Shown: positions 47,200 through 56,582, numbered from the stretch's first letter. The stretch: DNA of 64,000 nucleotides from Ornithinibacillus caprae (GCF_009728145.1 NZ_WOCA01000020.1:1-64000); one strand, 5' to 3'. Program-made: numbers and translations. Notes: generated by a model from the letters alone, not told the origin.

Positions 47200-48561
47200 A
47201 TGAAACTATCAACTTGGAAAGCTATATTACTACTAGTTTTATCATTCACAGTAGTATTAGGTGGAATTTTATATCTTGGAGCTCCGACGACAATCGTACT
47301 AATATCAGCTGGGGTACTAGTCATGATACTATCTCTTATCTGGGGGATAAAATGGAAAACTATTGAAGAAGACTTAGTGGAAACAATAAAATCAATGCTT
47401 CCAGCAATATTGATTTTATTATCGGTTGGGATGCTTATTGGAGCTTGGATGATGTCTGGAACTATTCCATTAATAGTTTATTATGGACTAATAAGTATTG
47501 ATCCATCCATGTTTTTAATCATTACAGCTATCGTTTGTTCTGTTATGTCCATTATGGCAGGAACATCATGGGGAACCATTGGTACAGTGGGTGTTGCACT
47601 TATGGGGGTTTCCATTGGTTTAGGTATTCCCGTACATTACACGGCTGGAGCCGTTGTTGTTGGGGCATTCTTTGGAGACAAGCTATCTCCACTATCTGAT
47701 ACAACCATTATGGCACCTGCCATGGCCGGTGTTAAACTAGTAGACCATATTAAACATATGTTATGGACCACGATACCAGGTTACATCATCTCTTTAATTC
47801 TTTACTTAATTTTAGGGTTTCAATTTGGTGGTCAAATGGATAACAGCGAGAACGTTGATCTTATTTTATCAACCATGAGCAATAACTTTAATTTAAATCC
47901 CATATTAATTATTCCACCACTACTTGTATTAGTGTTAATTTACTTCAAAAAACCAACACTTCCTGTATTCGGTGTAGGGATTATTGTAGGTTGTCTATTG
48001 GCCGTTATCTTTCAAGGAAGAGATCTTTTGGAGGTATTTGCCGCATTAGATACAGGATACTCCGATGCTACGAACGTACCAATTGTTGATGAAATTTTAC
48101 AAAGAGGTGGTATGTCGAGCATGCTAGGTACGGTCGCTATATTAATTAGTGCCGCCATTTTCGGATCACCATTAAAATCAGCAGGAGTTATTCAAATTTT
48201 ACTAGATAAAATCGTCGAGTTTGCTAAAAGTGGAAAAGCAATGATGACCTCTAGTTTAACACTGCACAGCATTCTATTTACTATTACAGGTAGTTACTAT
48301 GTAACCTATGCCGTAATTGGTCCAATCATAAGTCCACTATACGATAAATTTGGTTTACAGCGTAAAAACTGGTCTAGAACGATGGAGGATACCGGAACTG
48401 CCCTATCCCCTATCATTCCATGGGGAGTAACAGGAGCATTCGTTGCGGAAACGTTACAAGTCTCAACCGGAGAATTTTTCCTATATGCTCCAATGACTTA
48501 TCTTGGAATTATCTTTGCACTAGTCTATATCTTTAGTGGTATTGGTATTGCAAAAAAATAG
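47200..48561 (+). CDS. NhaC-family transporter, predicted lysine transporter (LysW-like)
   Basis: 453 residues with about 11-12 membrane helices. It has the NhaC-type GTSWGTIGTVGVALMGVS (about 127-144) and FFGDKLSPLSDTTIMAPAMA (about 157-176) motifs. NhaC proteins are Na+/H+ antiporters, but members preceded by a lysine riboswitch have been predicted to carry lysine, and here the riboswitch at 46780-47013 makes that reading more likely. AAAAGGAG lies eight bases before the ATG. It is followed immediately by a dispersed repeat and a truncated gerAB. Confidence 0.85.
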   Translation: MKLSTWKAILLLVLSFTVVLGGILYLGAPTTIVLISAGVLVMILSLIWGIKWKTIEEDLVETIKSMLPAILILLSVGMLIGAWMMSGTIPLIVYYGLISIDPSMFLIITAIVCSVMSIMAGTSWGTIGTVGVALMGVSIGLGIPVHYTAGAVVVGAFFGDKLSPLSDTTIMAPAMAGVKLVDHIKHMLWTTIPGYIISLILYLILGFQFGGQMDNSENVDLILSTMSNNFNLNPILIIPPLLVLVLIYFKKPTLPVFGVGIIVGCLLAVIFQGRDLLEVFAALDTGYSDATNVPIVDEILQRGGMSSMLGTVAILISAAIFGSPLKSAGVIQILLDKIVEFAKSGKAMMTSSLTLHSILFTITGSYYVTYAVIGPIISPLYDKFGLQRKNWSRTMEDTGTALSPIIPWGVTGAFVAETLQVSTGEFFLYAPMTYLGIIFALVYIFSGIGIAKK

Positions 48562-48568
48562 GCGATTT

Positions 48569-48612
48569 GGGGTCAGGTCCCTTGTCCCAAATGGGACAAG
48601 GGACCTGACCCC
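48569..48612. repeat. Perfect dispersed inverted repeat at the broken 5' end of gerAB
   Basis: GGGGTCAGGTCCCTTGTCCC, loop AAAT, then the exact reverse complement. It starts eight bases after the transporter stop, and gerAB-coding sequence begins right at its other edge. Confidence 0.95.
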
Positions 48613-49531
48613 AGTTATTTTACGACGTTATCCAACCGGTGATGTTATGGATCAAAGTAACATACTATTAGGTGCATGGTTCAGTAAATTCATTAGCCTA
48701 TTGGTGTTACTCTTTTTCCTTGGTGCTTATAGTGCCATAATGATAACCTACGTGTATCATCTAATGGATTACTTTTTACCAGAGGCTCCCATTACTCTAT
48801 TTATTGTCATAGCATTTATTGTGGGTTGCTACGGAGCTTTCTTTGGGATTGAGGTAATTGGTAGAATGGCCTTAATTGGGGTGTTTTCGGTCTTAGCCTT
48901 GAACATCCTTCTTATGCTAGGATCCTTTTCCCATTTTGATATTCGAGAATTACTTCCTACCTTCGAATCTGGTGTAACAAATACCATTTGGGCAAGCAGA
49001 CATCATGTCTCAGACTGGGCAATGGTTACTATGACTGTGGCGATCATTTTGCCTTATGTTAAAAGTCGTAAAGAGTGGGGAAAATCTAATGCAGCTGGTA
49101 TCCTGTTTGGAGGAGCTTTCGTTGTTATGTGGCCAATTCTTGAAGTCGGTGTATTAAGTGCGGAAGTTACCGCACAATATATTGTATCCTGTATGCAAAT
49201 GGCTAGAAGTGCTCAAATCAGACAATTTATACATCGTTATGAAATGATTATGATTGCCTTTTTTGCAATATCTATTCTCACACAAATTATGTTATGTTTC
49301 CTCTGTGCATCTACCGCTGCATCAAAGTTATTTGGACTAAAAGATTACCGCCCATTGGTTATACCGGTTGGCCTTCTTTTAAGTGGATTTGGATTTTGGG
49401 TGGTCTTTGATCACCACAGAGCAATGAAACTATTAGAAACAACATGGGTTGATGTAACTTTACCAATTGCCCTTGGAATCCCTATATTACTATTAATTTT
49501 AGGCAGTTTTATGAAACAGAAATTAAAGTAG
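48613..49531 (+). pseudogene. gerAB: Spore germination permease GerAB, 5'-truncated
   Basis: The remaining 305 codons or so match the endospore germination permease family. VILRRYPTGDVMDQSNILLG corresponds to the cytoplasmic segment after the second helix, and FLPEAPITLFIVIAFIVG and LLPTFESGVTNTIWA follow as in GerAB. Roughly the first 55-60 residues (two membrane helices and the start) are missing; only repeat sequence precedes it. There is no ribosome binding site or start and no gerAA or gerAC neighbour. The body has no stop or frameshift, so the loss looks recent. The segment lies exactly between two repeat copies. Confidence 0.85.
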
Positions 49532-49575
49532 GGGTCAGGTCCCTTGTCCCAACTTTGGGACAAGGGACCTGACCC
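49531..49575. repeat. Second dispersed inverted repeat, between gerAB remnant and DUF4317 gene
   Basis: GGGTCAGGTCCCTTGTCCC, loop AACTTT, then the exact reverse complement. It overlaps the gerAB stop and abuts the stop of the convergent DUF4317 gene (49576). Confidence 0.95.
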
Positions 49576-50769
49576 TCATTCTTCCTCAGCTTTTTGAAAT
49601 AAGGCTTCGGGAATCATTTCAAATCCTTCTATCATTGTGTTTTCTTCTAATTCAATCATAAGACTTAATTTTCCATCGAAATGGATTTGACGTACATATC
49701 GTAAGTCTTGTGGACTAACTTTAATATCCGCTACTTTTGTCTTTATTTTAATTGATTTTGAATTATATTTTGGTATGACACTACTCGCTTTGAACTCATA
49801 TTTTTCATCATCGATCACGGTCTTAAAAGCATCTTCTACCTTTTCCGTATCGACATCTGCTACACCACTGCTTTTTAAAACTTTTTCTACATCTTTGTAG
49901 TCTAATTTCGGTATTTCCTCCTCTTCATTCTCTTCACTTTCTTCAATAACACGATGAATTTCATCGTATACATTGGAAAGTGTCGATGTATTGATTTGGT
50001 CACCAGTAACCTTCTTCACAATTTCCTCGAAAACAACTTTATCATCTGCAGCAGTCATCGTTTCTTCTGCATTTAATACTTCCTCGATGAAGTGATAATC
50101 TAGTTCATATGCTTTTCCTGCAGAATAGAGAACATGATTGACATCCGCAGCATTATCCGTGAAACATGGGAATAAAAATCCTGATGTTGGTGCTTTCAGG
50201 TTAATAACGGGATCTACGACAAAATTATATTTAAACTCTTTTTCCACATAGTCAAACAATAATTCTTTTTTCGGATCCTGCGTTTTATTCATGCTACATA
50301 GAATAAAGGGGTTGGAATAAACTGCATCACGTCCGCTTTCTTCCGCTTCTTCATTACCGCGTTTCATCGGTTTCATATATTCCCCGCGAATAAAGGTAAC
50401 GACAATATCCATTTCATATTGCTTGTCTTTCAGCATCTTTTCTACGAGACGAAGCATATGGCCATTCCATTCTTCGGTATCGTTACTAAGCAGACCTTGG
50501 TGTAGAATGAGTTGACTACTATCTTCTACATCGCGTTGGAATTTTAACTCGAATAATTTTTCATCCATCTGTCCAGACAGTACTTTTTTAAAATTTGCCA
50601 TAAATAAATCTTTCTGTTCATCCTCTAGTAATTCAAATGGTACATTTTGATGATGATAAATCTCACTCGATTCTTTCATAATGTATACATTGAAGATATC
50701 ATGAATTTTTAATAAATCATTATTCACTTTGAACTGTTTACGTATATTGGCTATGTCTTTTTTGTTCAA
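49576..50769 (-). CDS. DUF4317 family protein
   Basis: 397 residues matching the DUF4317 family of Firmicutes. It starts MNKKDIANIRKQFKVNNDLL and has QDPKKELLFDYVEKEFKYNF and TSGFLFPCFTDNAADVNHVL mid-protein, an acidic linker (EESEENEEEEIPKLDYKD) and a beta-rich end. It starts at TTG with GGAGTGGACAAAGA upstream. The function is unknown; it is probably cytoplasmic and not in an operon. Confidence 0.8.
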   Translation of the reverse strand: MNKKDIANIRKQFKVNNDLLKIHDIFNVYIMKESSEIYHHQNVPFELLEDEQKDLFMANFKKVLSGQMDEKLFELKFQRDVEDSSQLILHQGLLSNDTEEWNGHMLRLVEKMLKDKQYEMDIVVTFIRGEYMKPMKRGNEEAEESGRDAVYSNPFILCSMNKTQDPKKELLFDYVEKEFKYNFVVDPVINLKAPTSGFLFPCFTDNAADVNHVLYSAGKAYELDYHFIEEVLNAEETMTAADDKVVFEEIVKKVTGDQINTSTLSNVYDEIHRVIEESEENEEEEIPKLDYKDVEKVLKSSGVADVDTEKVEDAFKTVIDDEKYEFKASSVIPKYNSKSIKIKTKVADIKVSPQDLRYVRQIHFDGKLSLMIELEENTMIEGFEMIPEALFQKAEEE

Positions 50770-50902
50770 TCTTTGTCCACTCCTAGTTGGTTATTACGTG
50801 CATTTATCGAATGTGCATTCTATCATTCTAACACAGATTCCATTTGTTTTTCCTACATCTTTTAATAATTCAAATACTACTTTTCTATCCTCTTCCTACA
50901 CC

Positions 50903-50935
50903 AAAAAACTCACCATGTTAATAGGTGAGTCTTTC
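50903..50935. terminator. Hairpin ACTCACC...GGTGAGT
   Basis: Seven-base arms between the DUF4317 and SDR genes. The T-run is weak (CTTTCT), so function is tentative. Confidence 0.45.
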
Positions 50936-51055
50936 TAATTTAAAACAACTATATTAATCTTTAAGGTACAAATACTGGAGATAGACTGAATTCTAGTTTT
51001 ATGAATAAATTTCTTAAGGAAAGGATCTGTTTGATGAAAATACCCTTTTCCTTTT

Positions 51056-51877
51056 TTATTTACTTTGAGTAGCTCGAAGCTTAGTCATATTTGCTGTAGT
51101 TCCACCATCAACAAGAATATCTGTGCCCGTAATATACGATGCAGCATCACTAACTAGGAAGTCTACTACGGTTGCAATTTCACTTGGTTCACCTTCACGT
51201 TGTAGTGGCGTGTTATCTAATAGGACCTTCATTTCTTTTTGCTGTGAAGCTTCTTGACGACCCATTGGAGTATTTATCGTACCTGGAGATAAGGAAACAA
51301 TACGAGCACCTTTCTGTCCCCAATCCCATGCTTGGTCTTCAGCAATTAAAATTACCCCTAATTTTGATAAACTATATGCAGAACCTGGATTACCTTGTGA
51401 GAACTTTTCCATCATCTCCACTACATTTTCATCTAATGGATTTTTAAGTACTTCCGTATATGGCCCCTCTTTTGGTGCCATATGACCACTCATAGAAGAA
51501 ATACATACTGCAACAGTTCCTGGTTCTGCTAATTTAATAAATTCATTTAACACGATTCCTGTACCAACTAAATTAACTTCTGTAATACGCTTAGAGTCAC
51601 TCATTGTAGGGGATAACCCTGCTGTATGAACAATAGCTTTTAATGTTCCTAAAGAGGCTGCTTTATTTGCTAAATCTTTCACATTTTCTTTGTCTGTTAC
51701 ATCTACAGTTTGATAGTGTACGTCATGAATTCCTTTAGCCACTAGCTCTTCTTTTGTTTGCGCTAGACGATCTTCATTCACATCTGCTAAAAGAACTGTA
51801 CCTTTTTTACCTACTAGCTCTGCAACCGCTTTCCCCATACCACCTGAACCACCTGTAATAACATAAACGTCTGACAT
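51056..51877 (-). CDS. Short-chain dehydrogenase/reductase
   Basis: About 273 residues, classical SDR. It shows VYVITGGSGGMGKAVAELV (cofactor, 4-22), VHTAGLSPT (NAG-equivalent, about 86), a catalytic Ser near CISSMSGHM (about 126) and YSLSKLGVI (Tyr-X3-Lys, about 168). The C-terminus DILVDGGTTAN is standard. The ATG at 51877 follows GGAGGTAGAAGG. It resembles hydroxysteroid-type SDRs. It is divergent from a TetR gene that probably controls it. Confidence 0.85.
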   Translation of the reverse strand: MSDVYVITGGSGGMGKAVAELVGKKGTVLLADVNEDRLAQTKEELVAKGIHDVHYQTVDVTDKENVKDLANKAASLGTLKAIVHTAGLSPTMSDSKRITEVNLVGTGIVLNEFIKLAEPGTVAVCISSMSGHMAPKEGPYTEVLKNPLDENVVEMMEKFSQGNPGSAYSLSKLGVILIAEDQAWDWGQKGARIVSLSPGTINTPMGRQEASQQKEMKVLLDNTPLQREGEPSEIATVVDFLVSDAASYITGTDILVDGGTTANMTKLRATQSK

Positions 51878-52088
51878 CCTTCTACCTCCTATATTGAATG
51901 TGTTTACTTCTTTATGGTATGGTATGATAAGTTTAAATACAAACGACATTTTGCTTAAAAATGTCCATTCCCTCCCATATAAACAAGCACTAAGAACTCT
52001 ACCTCTTCGTTTAAGGGACTTGTAGTGCTAGGTGTGGAATGAAGATCGACCATACTGATTGAAGTTTCACTTTATAAGGAGGTCCTAC

Positions 52089-52628
52089 ATGAATATATTA
52101 GATCAAAATAATATTTCAGCTAGGGAATATATAATTTGTGCATTCATGGATCTACTTGAGATTAAAAGATTTGAACAAATTTCAGTAAAAGAGATTGTAA
52201 AAAAGGCAGGTATTAGTCGTTCTACATTCTATTTACACTTTCACGATAAATATGAGCTCATGGAAAAAGTGCGTGAATCTATTACCTCTACCTTTTTATC
52301 TTTTTATGATACAGATCGAATAGTAAAAGCGACACTTCCTTCAATTAATAATACTACATACAAACTCTGTGAGCATGTCTACCAATATCGTAGTTTTTAT
52401 AAGTATGAATTTGAAAAAGCGGAATATATTCAAAATCTTTCCGATGCGCTAGCATTAAAATTAATGAAGGTTTACCCAGAGAAAAGTTATGCTATTTTCG
52501 CAAGTTTTGGTACGATAGGTTATTTGAAATTTTGGGTAGAGGATAAATTTTCAATAAGTACAGAAGATGCCGCTAAACAGCTAATGAACATTGGAAAAAC
52601 AAATTGGTCGAAATATAATCTCATTTAG
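52089..52628 (+). CDS. TetR/AcrR-family regulator
   Basis: About 179 residues. The HTH is ISAREYIICAFMDLLEIKRF then SVKEIVKKAGISRSTFYLHF (about 9-48). The ligand domain is helical with two aromatic-rich helices (YQYRSFYKYEFEKAEYI). The ATG at 52089 follows AAGGAGGTCCTAC. It is divergent from the SDR gene, which is its most likely target. No convincing palindromic operator was pinned down in the 211-base gap; the AGCACTA...TAGTGCT hairpin at about 51988-52031 is a candidate or an old terminator. Confidence 0.82.
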   Translation: MNILDQNNISAREYIICAFMDLLEIKRFEQISVKEIVKKAGISRSTFYLHFHDKYELMEKVRESITSTFLSFYDTDRIVKATLPSINNTTYKLCEHVYQYRSFYKYEFEKAEYIQNLSDALALKLMKVYPEKSYAIFASFGTIGYLKFWVEDKFSISTEDAAKQLMNIGKTNWSKYNLI

Positions 52629-52647
52629 ATCCTTCTTATTTAAAAAA

Positions 52648-52697
52648 CTAAACTGGTAAGCAAAAGCCGTACGCTCTCACTTACACAGTTTAGTTTA
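52648..52697. repeat. Hairpin related to the IS-end palindrome at 272-318
   Basis: AAACTAAACTG...CAGTTTAGTTT arms with an interior GCCGTACGC and CTTACACAGTTT. The core and one arm match the palindrome next to the IS256 transposase. It may be a solo IS end, or a terminator shared by the convergent tetR and RNase J genes. Confidence 0.5.
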
Positions 52698-52722
52698 AAC
52701 TTGCTAGACTAACTCTTCTAAA

Positions 52723-54387
52723 TCAAATATCCATCAAAATAGGAACAATCATTGGCTCCTTCCTCGTACGTTCTTTTACATATTTTGCGATGGATCTTTT
52801 TACTTGTTTTTTCATGACATTCCGTGAATTTCTATTCGCTTCCTGAAGTTCGTTGATCGTTTCTATCGTAATTCGGTGCATTCCTTTTCGGAGTTCAGAG
52901 AAATTCTGATCGACGAATCCTCGTGAAATAAATTCTGGTTCAGATAGGAGTTTTTCTTCCTGTTTATTCATCGGGATGATAATCACAAGCATTCCATCCT
53001 CTGAAATTTTTCTTCGGTCTCGCAATACAAATTCCATATCGCCTATATCGACTCCGTCAACATACGTGTCACCACTTGGTATCATTCTCGTATGACGTGC
53101 AATAGAATTTTCAATATCCACTACATCACCATTCTTCATAATAAATGTATTGCCTTCCTCGATACCAACAGTTTCTGCGAGCATTCTGTGGTGATGTAGC
53201 ATTCGGTATTCACCATGGATAGGAATGAGGTATTTCGGCTTCATTAAGGTAAGCATAAGCCTTAAATCCTCCTGATATCCATGTCCAGAAACATGCATTC
53301 CTGAACTACTTCCTGATCCATAAATAACATGTGCTCCAAGTTTATATAAGTTGTCGACAATACTAGTTATACTCTTTTCGTTACCAGGGATTGGACCTGC
53401 CGCGAGAATAATCGTATCTTCAGGTAATATCTCGACATCGCGAAAGTTACCTGTGGACAATCGATTAAGGGCTGCCATGGTTTCTCCCTGACTCCCTGTA
53501 CATAAGATTGACACCATTTCAGGAGGTAATTCATTAATATCACGGGCATCAATTAACATACTTTTGGGAATGTCTAAATACCCACGTTCCTCTGCAACTT
53601 TTACTACATTCACCATCGAACGCCCGAGTAAGGCTAGCTTCCGGTTGGTTGCTTTTGCTGCATGGACAACCTGTTGGATCCGGCTAACATTGGAAGCAAA
53701 TGTGGATACAATTACTTTTCGTTTTGCCTTTATAAATATCTGCTCCAAATTTTTACCTACCATTTGTTCGGAGGGAGTATAACCAGGTCTCTCTGCATTG
53801 GTGCTTTCTGATAACAGAAGGAGAACTCCCTTGTTACCGATCTCAGCCATTTTGTGAATATCGGCTCGTTCATCATTAGCAGGGGTCAAATCAAACTTGA
53901 AGTCCCCCGTATGTACGATTGTTCCTTCTGGAGTGTCGAATACAATCCCTAAACAATCTGGAATACTATGGTTCACTTTGAAAAAACTTATATTCATTTC
54001 ACCAATTGGGACTAGCGAGTTTGAGTTAACCTCAATGAGCTCACTTTCTCTTAGTATTCGATGTTCTTTTAATTTGATTTCAATTAACCCCAGTGTGAAC
54101 CTTGTTGCATACACTGGCACATTAAGCTTTTTCAAAAAGAACGGGATACCCCCAATATGATCCTCATGTCCATGTGTAACAATTAAAGCACGCACACGGG
54201 TCTGATTTTCGATTAGGTAAGAAATATCAGGGATTATTAAATCGATTCCTAATAAACTCTCATCAGGAAACTTATTTCCGCAATCAATAATTACAATATC
54301 GTTTCCATATTCAATAGCGTACATATTTTTCCCGATTTCATTTAAACCGCCAAGGGCAAAAACAGATAATACAGTATCTTTTCCCAT
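52723..54387 (-). CDS. Ribonuclease J
   Basis: About 554 residues, the normal RNase J length. Its metallo-beta-lactamase/beta-CASP fold has THGHEDHIGG (about 72-81), VNHSIPDCLG (about 141), HTGDFKFD (about 162) and SGHGYQEDLRLM (about 367), ending in the short C-terminal domain. It degrades and matures RNA with 5'-3' exo- and endo-activity in the cytoplasm. The ATG at 54387 has GGAGGG six bases upstream; upstream in-frame codons are unlikely. Whether it is the J1 or J2 paralogue, or an extra one, cannot be told. It is monocistronic with a strong terminator on both sides. Confidence 0.9.
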   Translation of the reverse strand: MGKDTVLSVFALGGLNEIGKNMYAIEYGNDIVIIDCGNKFPDESLLGIDLIIPDISYLIENQTRVRALIVTHGHEDHIGGIPFFLKKLNVPVYATRFTLGLIEIKLKEHRILRESELIEVNSNSLVPIGEMNISFFKVNHSIPDCLGIVFDTPEGTIVHTGDFKFDLTPANDERADIHKMAEIGNKGVLLLLSESTNAERPGYTPSEQMVGKNLEQIFIKAKRKVIVSTFASNVSRIQQVVHAAKATNRKLALLGRSMVNVVKVAEERGYLDIPKSMLIDARDINELPPEMVSILCTGSQGETMAALNRLSTGNFRDVEILPEDTIILAAGPIPGNEKSITSIVDNLYKLGAHVIYGSGSSSGMHVSGHGYQEDLRLMLTLMKPKYLIPIHGEYRMLHHHRMLAETVGIEEGNTFIMKNGDVVDIENSIARHTRMIPSGDTYVDGVDIGDMEFVLRDRRKISEDGMLVIIIPMNKQEEKLLSEPEFISRGFVDQNFSELRKGMHRITIETINELQEANRNSRNVMKKQVKRSIAKYVKERTRKEPMIVPILMDI

Positions 54388-54468
54388 ATTCATCCCTCCT
54401 GATAAGAAATATGGTTTAGTATGCCCGGATTTGTGTTTTTTAATGTTGATGGATATTTTGGAGTCAAA

Positions 54469-54510
54469 AAACACTCATAAACGTTACCTATGTAACATTT
54501 ATGAGTGTTT
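54469..54510. terminator. Strong bidirectional terminator of the GTGAGTG family
   Basis: AAACACTCATAAACGTTA and TGTAACATTTATGAGTGTTT form a long stem downstream of the gene ending at 54538. Confidence 0.85.
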
Positions 54511-54537
54511 TACGATTAGAATTGAAGGCAAACCGGT

Positions 54538-55524
54538 TTATAGCTTAACTATCGTTCTTCCACGAACTTTTCCTTCTAAAATATTTGCAAGAACTTTTGG
54601 AAGCTCTGTTAATGAGATTTCATTTACGATATCCTTTTCTAGCGCTGTAGGTTTTAAATCATCACCTAGACGATTCCACGCTTTAAGTCGCTGATCCATG
54701 GGACATTCAACCGAGTCAATACCAAGCCAATTGATACTTCTTGAAATGAAAGGAACAACAGTTGTTGAAACCTCTACTCCCCCTGTTAAACCACAGGTTG
54801 CAACAGATCCTCCATATTGTAACGTACTAAGAATATATTGAAGTGTTTTTCCCCCAACAGGATCAATCGCTGCAGCCCATTTTTCTTCACGAATTGGTCT
54901 CTGATCGTTATCTATTATTTCGTCACGATGAATAACCGTTCTAGCTCCTAATCCTTTTAAGTAATCAGCTTCATTCGATTTCCCTGTACTAGCTACAACG
55001 TCATATCCTTTATTCGCTAATATATTGACTGAAATACTACCTACTCCACCCGTGGCACCTGCGACCAAAACGGGACCATTGTTTGGTTCCAATCCATTCA
55101 TTTCAAGCTTTTCAACCGATAATGCTGCCGTTAATCCAGCCGTTCCAAGAATCATTGCTTCTTTTAACGATAAACCTTTTGGTAAGGGAACCACCCATTC
55201 AGAAGGTACACGTGCAACTTCACTGAATCCTCCAAAATGTTGTGTACCTAATTGATAGCTTGTCACAATTACTTCATCGCCAGTTTTGTATCTTTCATCT
55301 GTTGAGTCAATGACTGTTCCAGATAAATCTATTCCCGGTACTAAAGGAAAAGAGTTTACAAACGAACCATTGATCGCTACGATCCCATCTTTATAATTTA
55401 CACTGGAATAAGCAACACGTATGGTTACTTCTCCTTTAGGCAAATCATCCATGGTTAATGACTTAATCTCTACATTCATTCGATCATTCACTTTATCTAA
55501 AACCAATGCTTGAAATGTGTTCAT
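54538..55524 (-). CDS. YhdH/YhfP-type acrylyl-CoA reductase-like oxidoreductase
   Basis: 328-residue zinc-free MDR protein. SSVNYKDGIVAINGSF (about 40-55) and PGIDLSGTVIDS are diagnostic of the YhdH/YhfP (AcuI) group. The Rossmann motif is VLVAGATGGVGSISVNILA (about 152-170), and CGLTGGVEVSTTVVPFI follows. AcuI-type enzymes reduce acrylyl-CoA with NADPH, but Bacillus members are little studied. AAAGGAGATGTTATACGT precedes the ATG. It is a single gene. Confidence 0.85.
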   Translation of the reverse strand: MNTFQALVLDKVNDRMNVEIKSLTMDDLPKGEVTIRVAYSSVNYKDGIVAINGSFVNSFPLVPGIDLSGTVIDSTDERYKTGDEVIVTSYQLGTQHFGGFSEVARVPSEWVVPLPKGLSLKEAMILGTAGLTAALSVEKLEMNGLEPNNGPVLVAGATGGVGSISVNILANKGYDVVASTGKSNEADYLKGLGARTVIHRDEIIDNDQRPIREEKWAAAIDPVGGKTLQYILSTLQYGGSVATCGLTGGVEVSTTVVPFISRSINWLGIDSVECPMDQRLKAWNRLGDDLKPTALEKDIVNEISLTELPKVLANILEGKVRGRTIVKL

Positions 55525-55664
55525 ACGTATAACATCTCCTTTATATGTGATTAAGTATTTTGTTTATAATTTCTACCTACATCTTACCTCTTTCTAACTT
55601 TCATCAAAAATATAAAACCTTATAAAAATACAATTGTGTGAAATTTACCTTTATCACGACATAA

Positions 55665-55694
55665 TTGACAATGATATTCATTATCAATTATACT
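55665..55694 (+). promoter_or_regulatory. Promoter with overlapping Fur box
   Basis: TTGACA (55665-55670) and TATACT (55689-55694) are 18 bases apart. GACAATGATATTCATTATC (55667-55685) lies across the spacer and matches 17 of 19 positions of the classical Fur box GATAATGATAATCATTATC. The two genes downstream are therefore probably iron-repressed. Confidence 0.82.
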
Positions 55695-55723
55695 AATGTC
55701 ATATCAAAAAAGGAGTTGTTCAT

Positions 55724-56047
55724 GTGTTTGTTTCATTAAGAAAAATAGTTGTTACAGTAGGTAATGCAGATAAAGTCGTCCAACAATTTAGTAAAAAGGG
55801 CATTATTGAAGAGCAAGAAGGGTTTGTTGATTTAACGATCATGCAGCAAAAGGCACGAAATGGCGAAGAAGAAGTCGTTTTAATGATTCGCTGGGAATCA
55901 GAGGATTATTGGAAACAGTGGGAAAGAAGTGATGCTCATTTAGCAGGTCATAAAGCAAGACGCGGCCAACCAAAGCCTGAATACATACTTCGCCAAGAAG
56001 GCGGAAGATACCATGTTAAAGCAGTAAAAAGAGGTCAAAACTCCTAA
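55724..56047 (+). CDS. IsdG/HmoA-like haem-degrading monooxygenase
   Basis: 107 residues of the antibiotic-biosynthesis-monooxygenase dimeric fold. EEEVVLMIRWESEDYWKQWE...HLAGHKARRG (about 48-80) holds the Trp and the haem-ligand His of IsdG/HmoA. The Asn expected near the start (NRLTLT in IsdG) appears to be Arg (LRKIVVT), so activity is less sure. The GTG start follows AAAGGAGTTGTTCAT. A Fur box overlaps the promoter, and a flavodoxin gene follows, consistent with iron release from haem. Confidence 0.78.
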   Translation: MFVSLRKIVVTVGNADKVVQQFSKKGIIEEQEGFVDLTIMQQKARNGEEEVVLMIRWESEDYWKQWERSDAHLAGHKARRGQPKPEYILRQEGGRYHVKAVKRGQNS

Positions 56048-56106
56048 TCATAATTTTTTATATTCGTAACTGGAAATACACTCTAGTTAGAATGGAGGAC
56101 AATATA

Positions 56107-56565
56107 ATGAGGAAGGTACTCCTTGCATATTCGAGCATGACAGGTAATACAGAACTGATGGCACAAACGATCGGAGACTATCTAATCGAGAAAAAGCATG
56201 ATGTAATTACAAAGTCATTTGATTTTGATACCGTAGAGGTTAAAGAACTTTTAGATTATGATGCTGTTTTAATTGGTACACTTACATGGGTTGGAGGTGG
56301 CCTCCCGTTTGATGTTGAGGATTTTTATGATGAATTAGACAACATAGATCTATCAGGAAAAATTGTTGGCGTATTTGGGTCTGCTGATTCTCTATATGAA
56401 GTATTTGGTGGAGCTGTTGATATTATTGCAGATCGCGCTGAAAGTTTAGGGGCAAATGTCATGCCTAAAAGACTGACAATTGATCTTGAGCCAGATGAGA
56501 ATGATCTAGAGCAGTGTCAGGAGTTAGCAGAGATGGTGAATCAAGCGTTGGAAAAAAATAGTTAA
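56107..56565 (+). CDS. Flavodoxin
   Basis: About 152 residues, short-chain flavodoxin. The FMN phosphate loop is YSSMTGNTELMAQTI (about 8-22), with GTLTWVGGGLPFDVEDFYDE (about 56-75) and VFGSADSLYEVFGGAVD (about 91-107) binding the isoalloxazine. It is a low-potential one-electron carrier that replaces ferredoxin when iron is short, which fits its place 60 bases after the haem monooxygenase gene behind a Fur box. The ATG at 56107 follows GGAGGACAATATA. It could also donate electrons to the monooxygenase, but that is inference. Confidence 0.88.
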   Translation: MRKVLLAYSSMTGNTELMAQTIGDYLIEKKHDVITKSFDFDTVEVKELLDYDAVLIGTLTWVGGGLPFDVEDFYDELDNIDLSGKIVGVFGSADSLYEVFGGAVDIIADRAESLGANVMPKRLTIDLEPDENDLEQCQELAEMVNQALEKNS

Positions 56566-56582
56566 ATAAATATGTCCATTTT

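Noticed and set aside
48536..48612. Open frame joining the end of the NhaC gene, the repeat and gerAB
   Set aside because: The start lies inside the transporter gene in another frame, and the repeat is simply read through, so it is not a real fusion.
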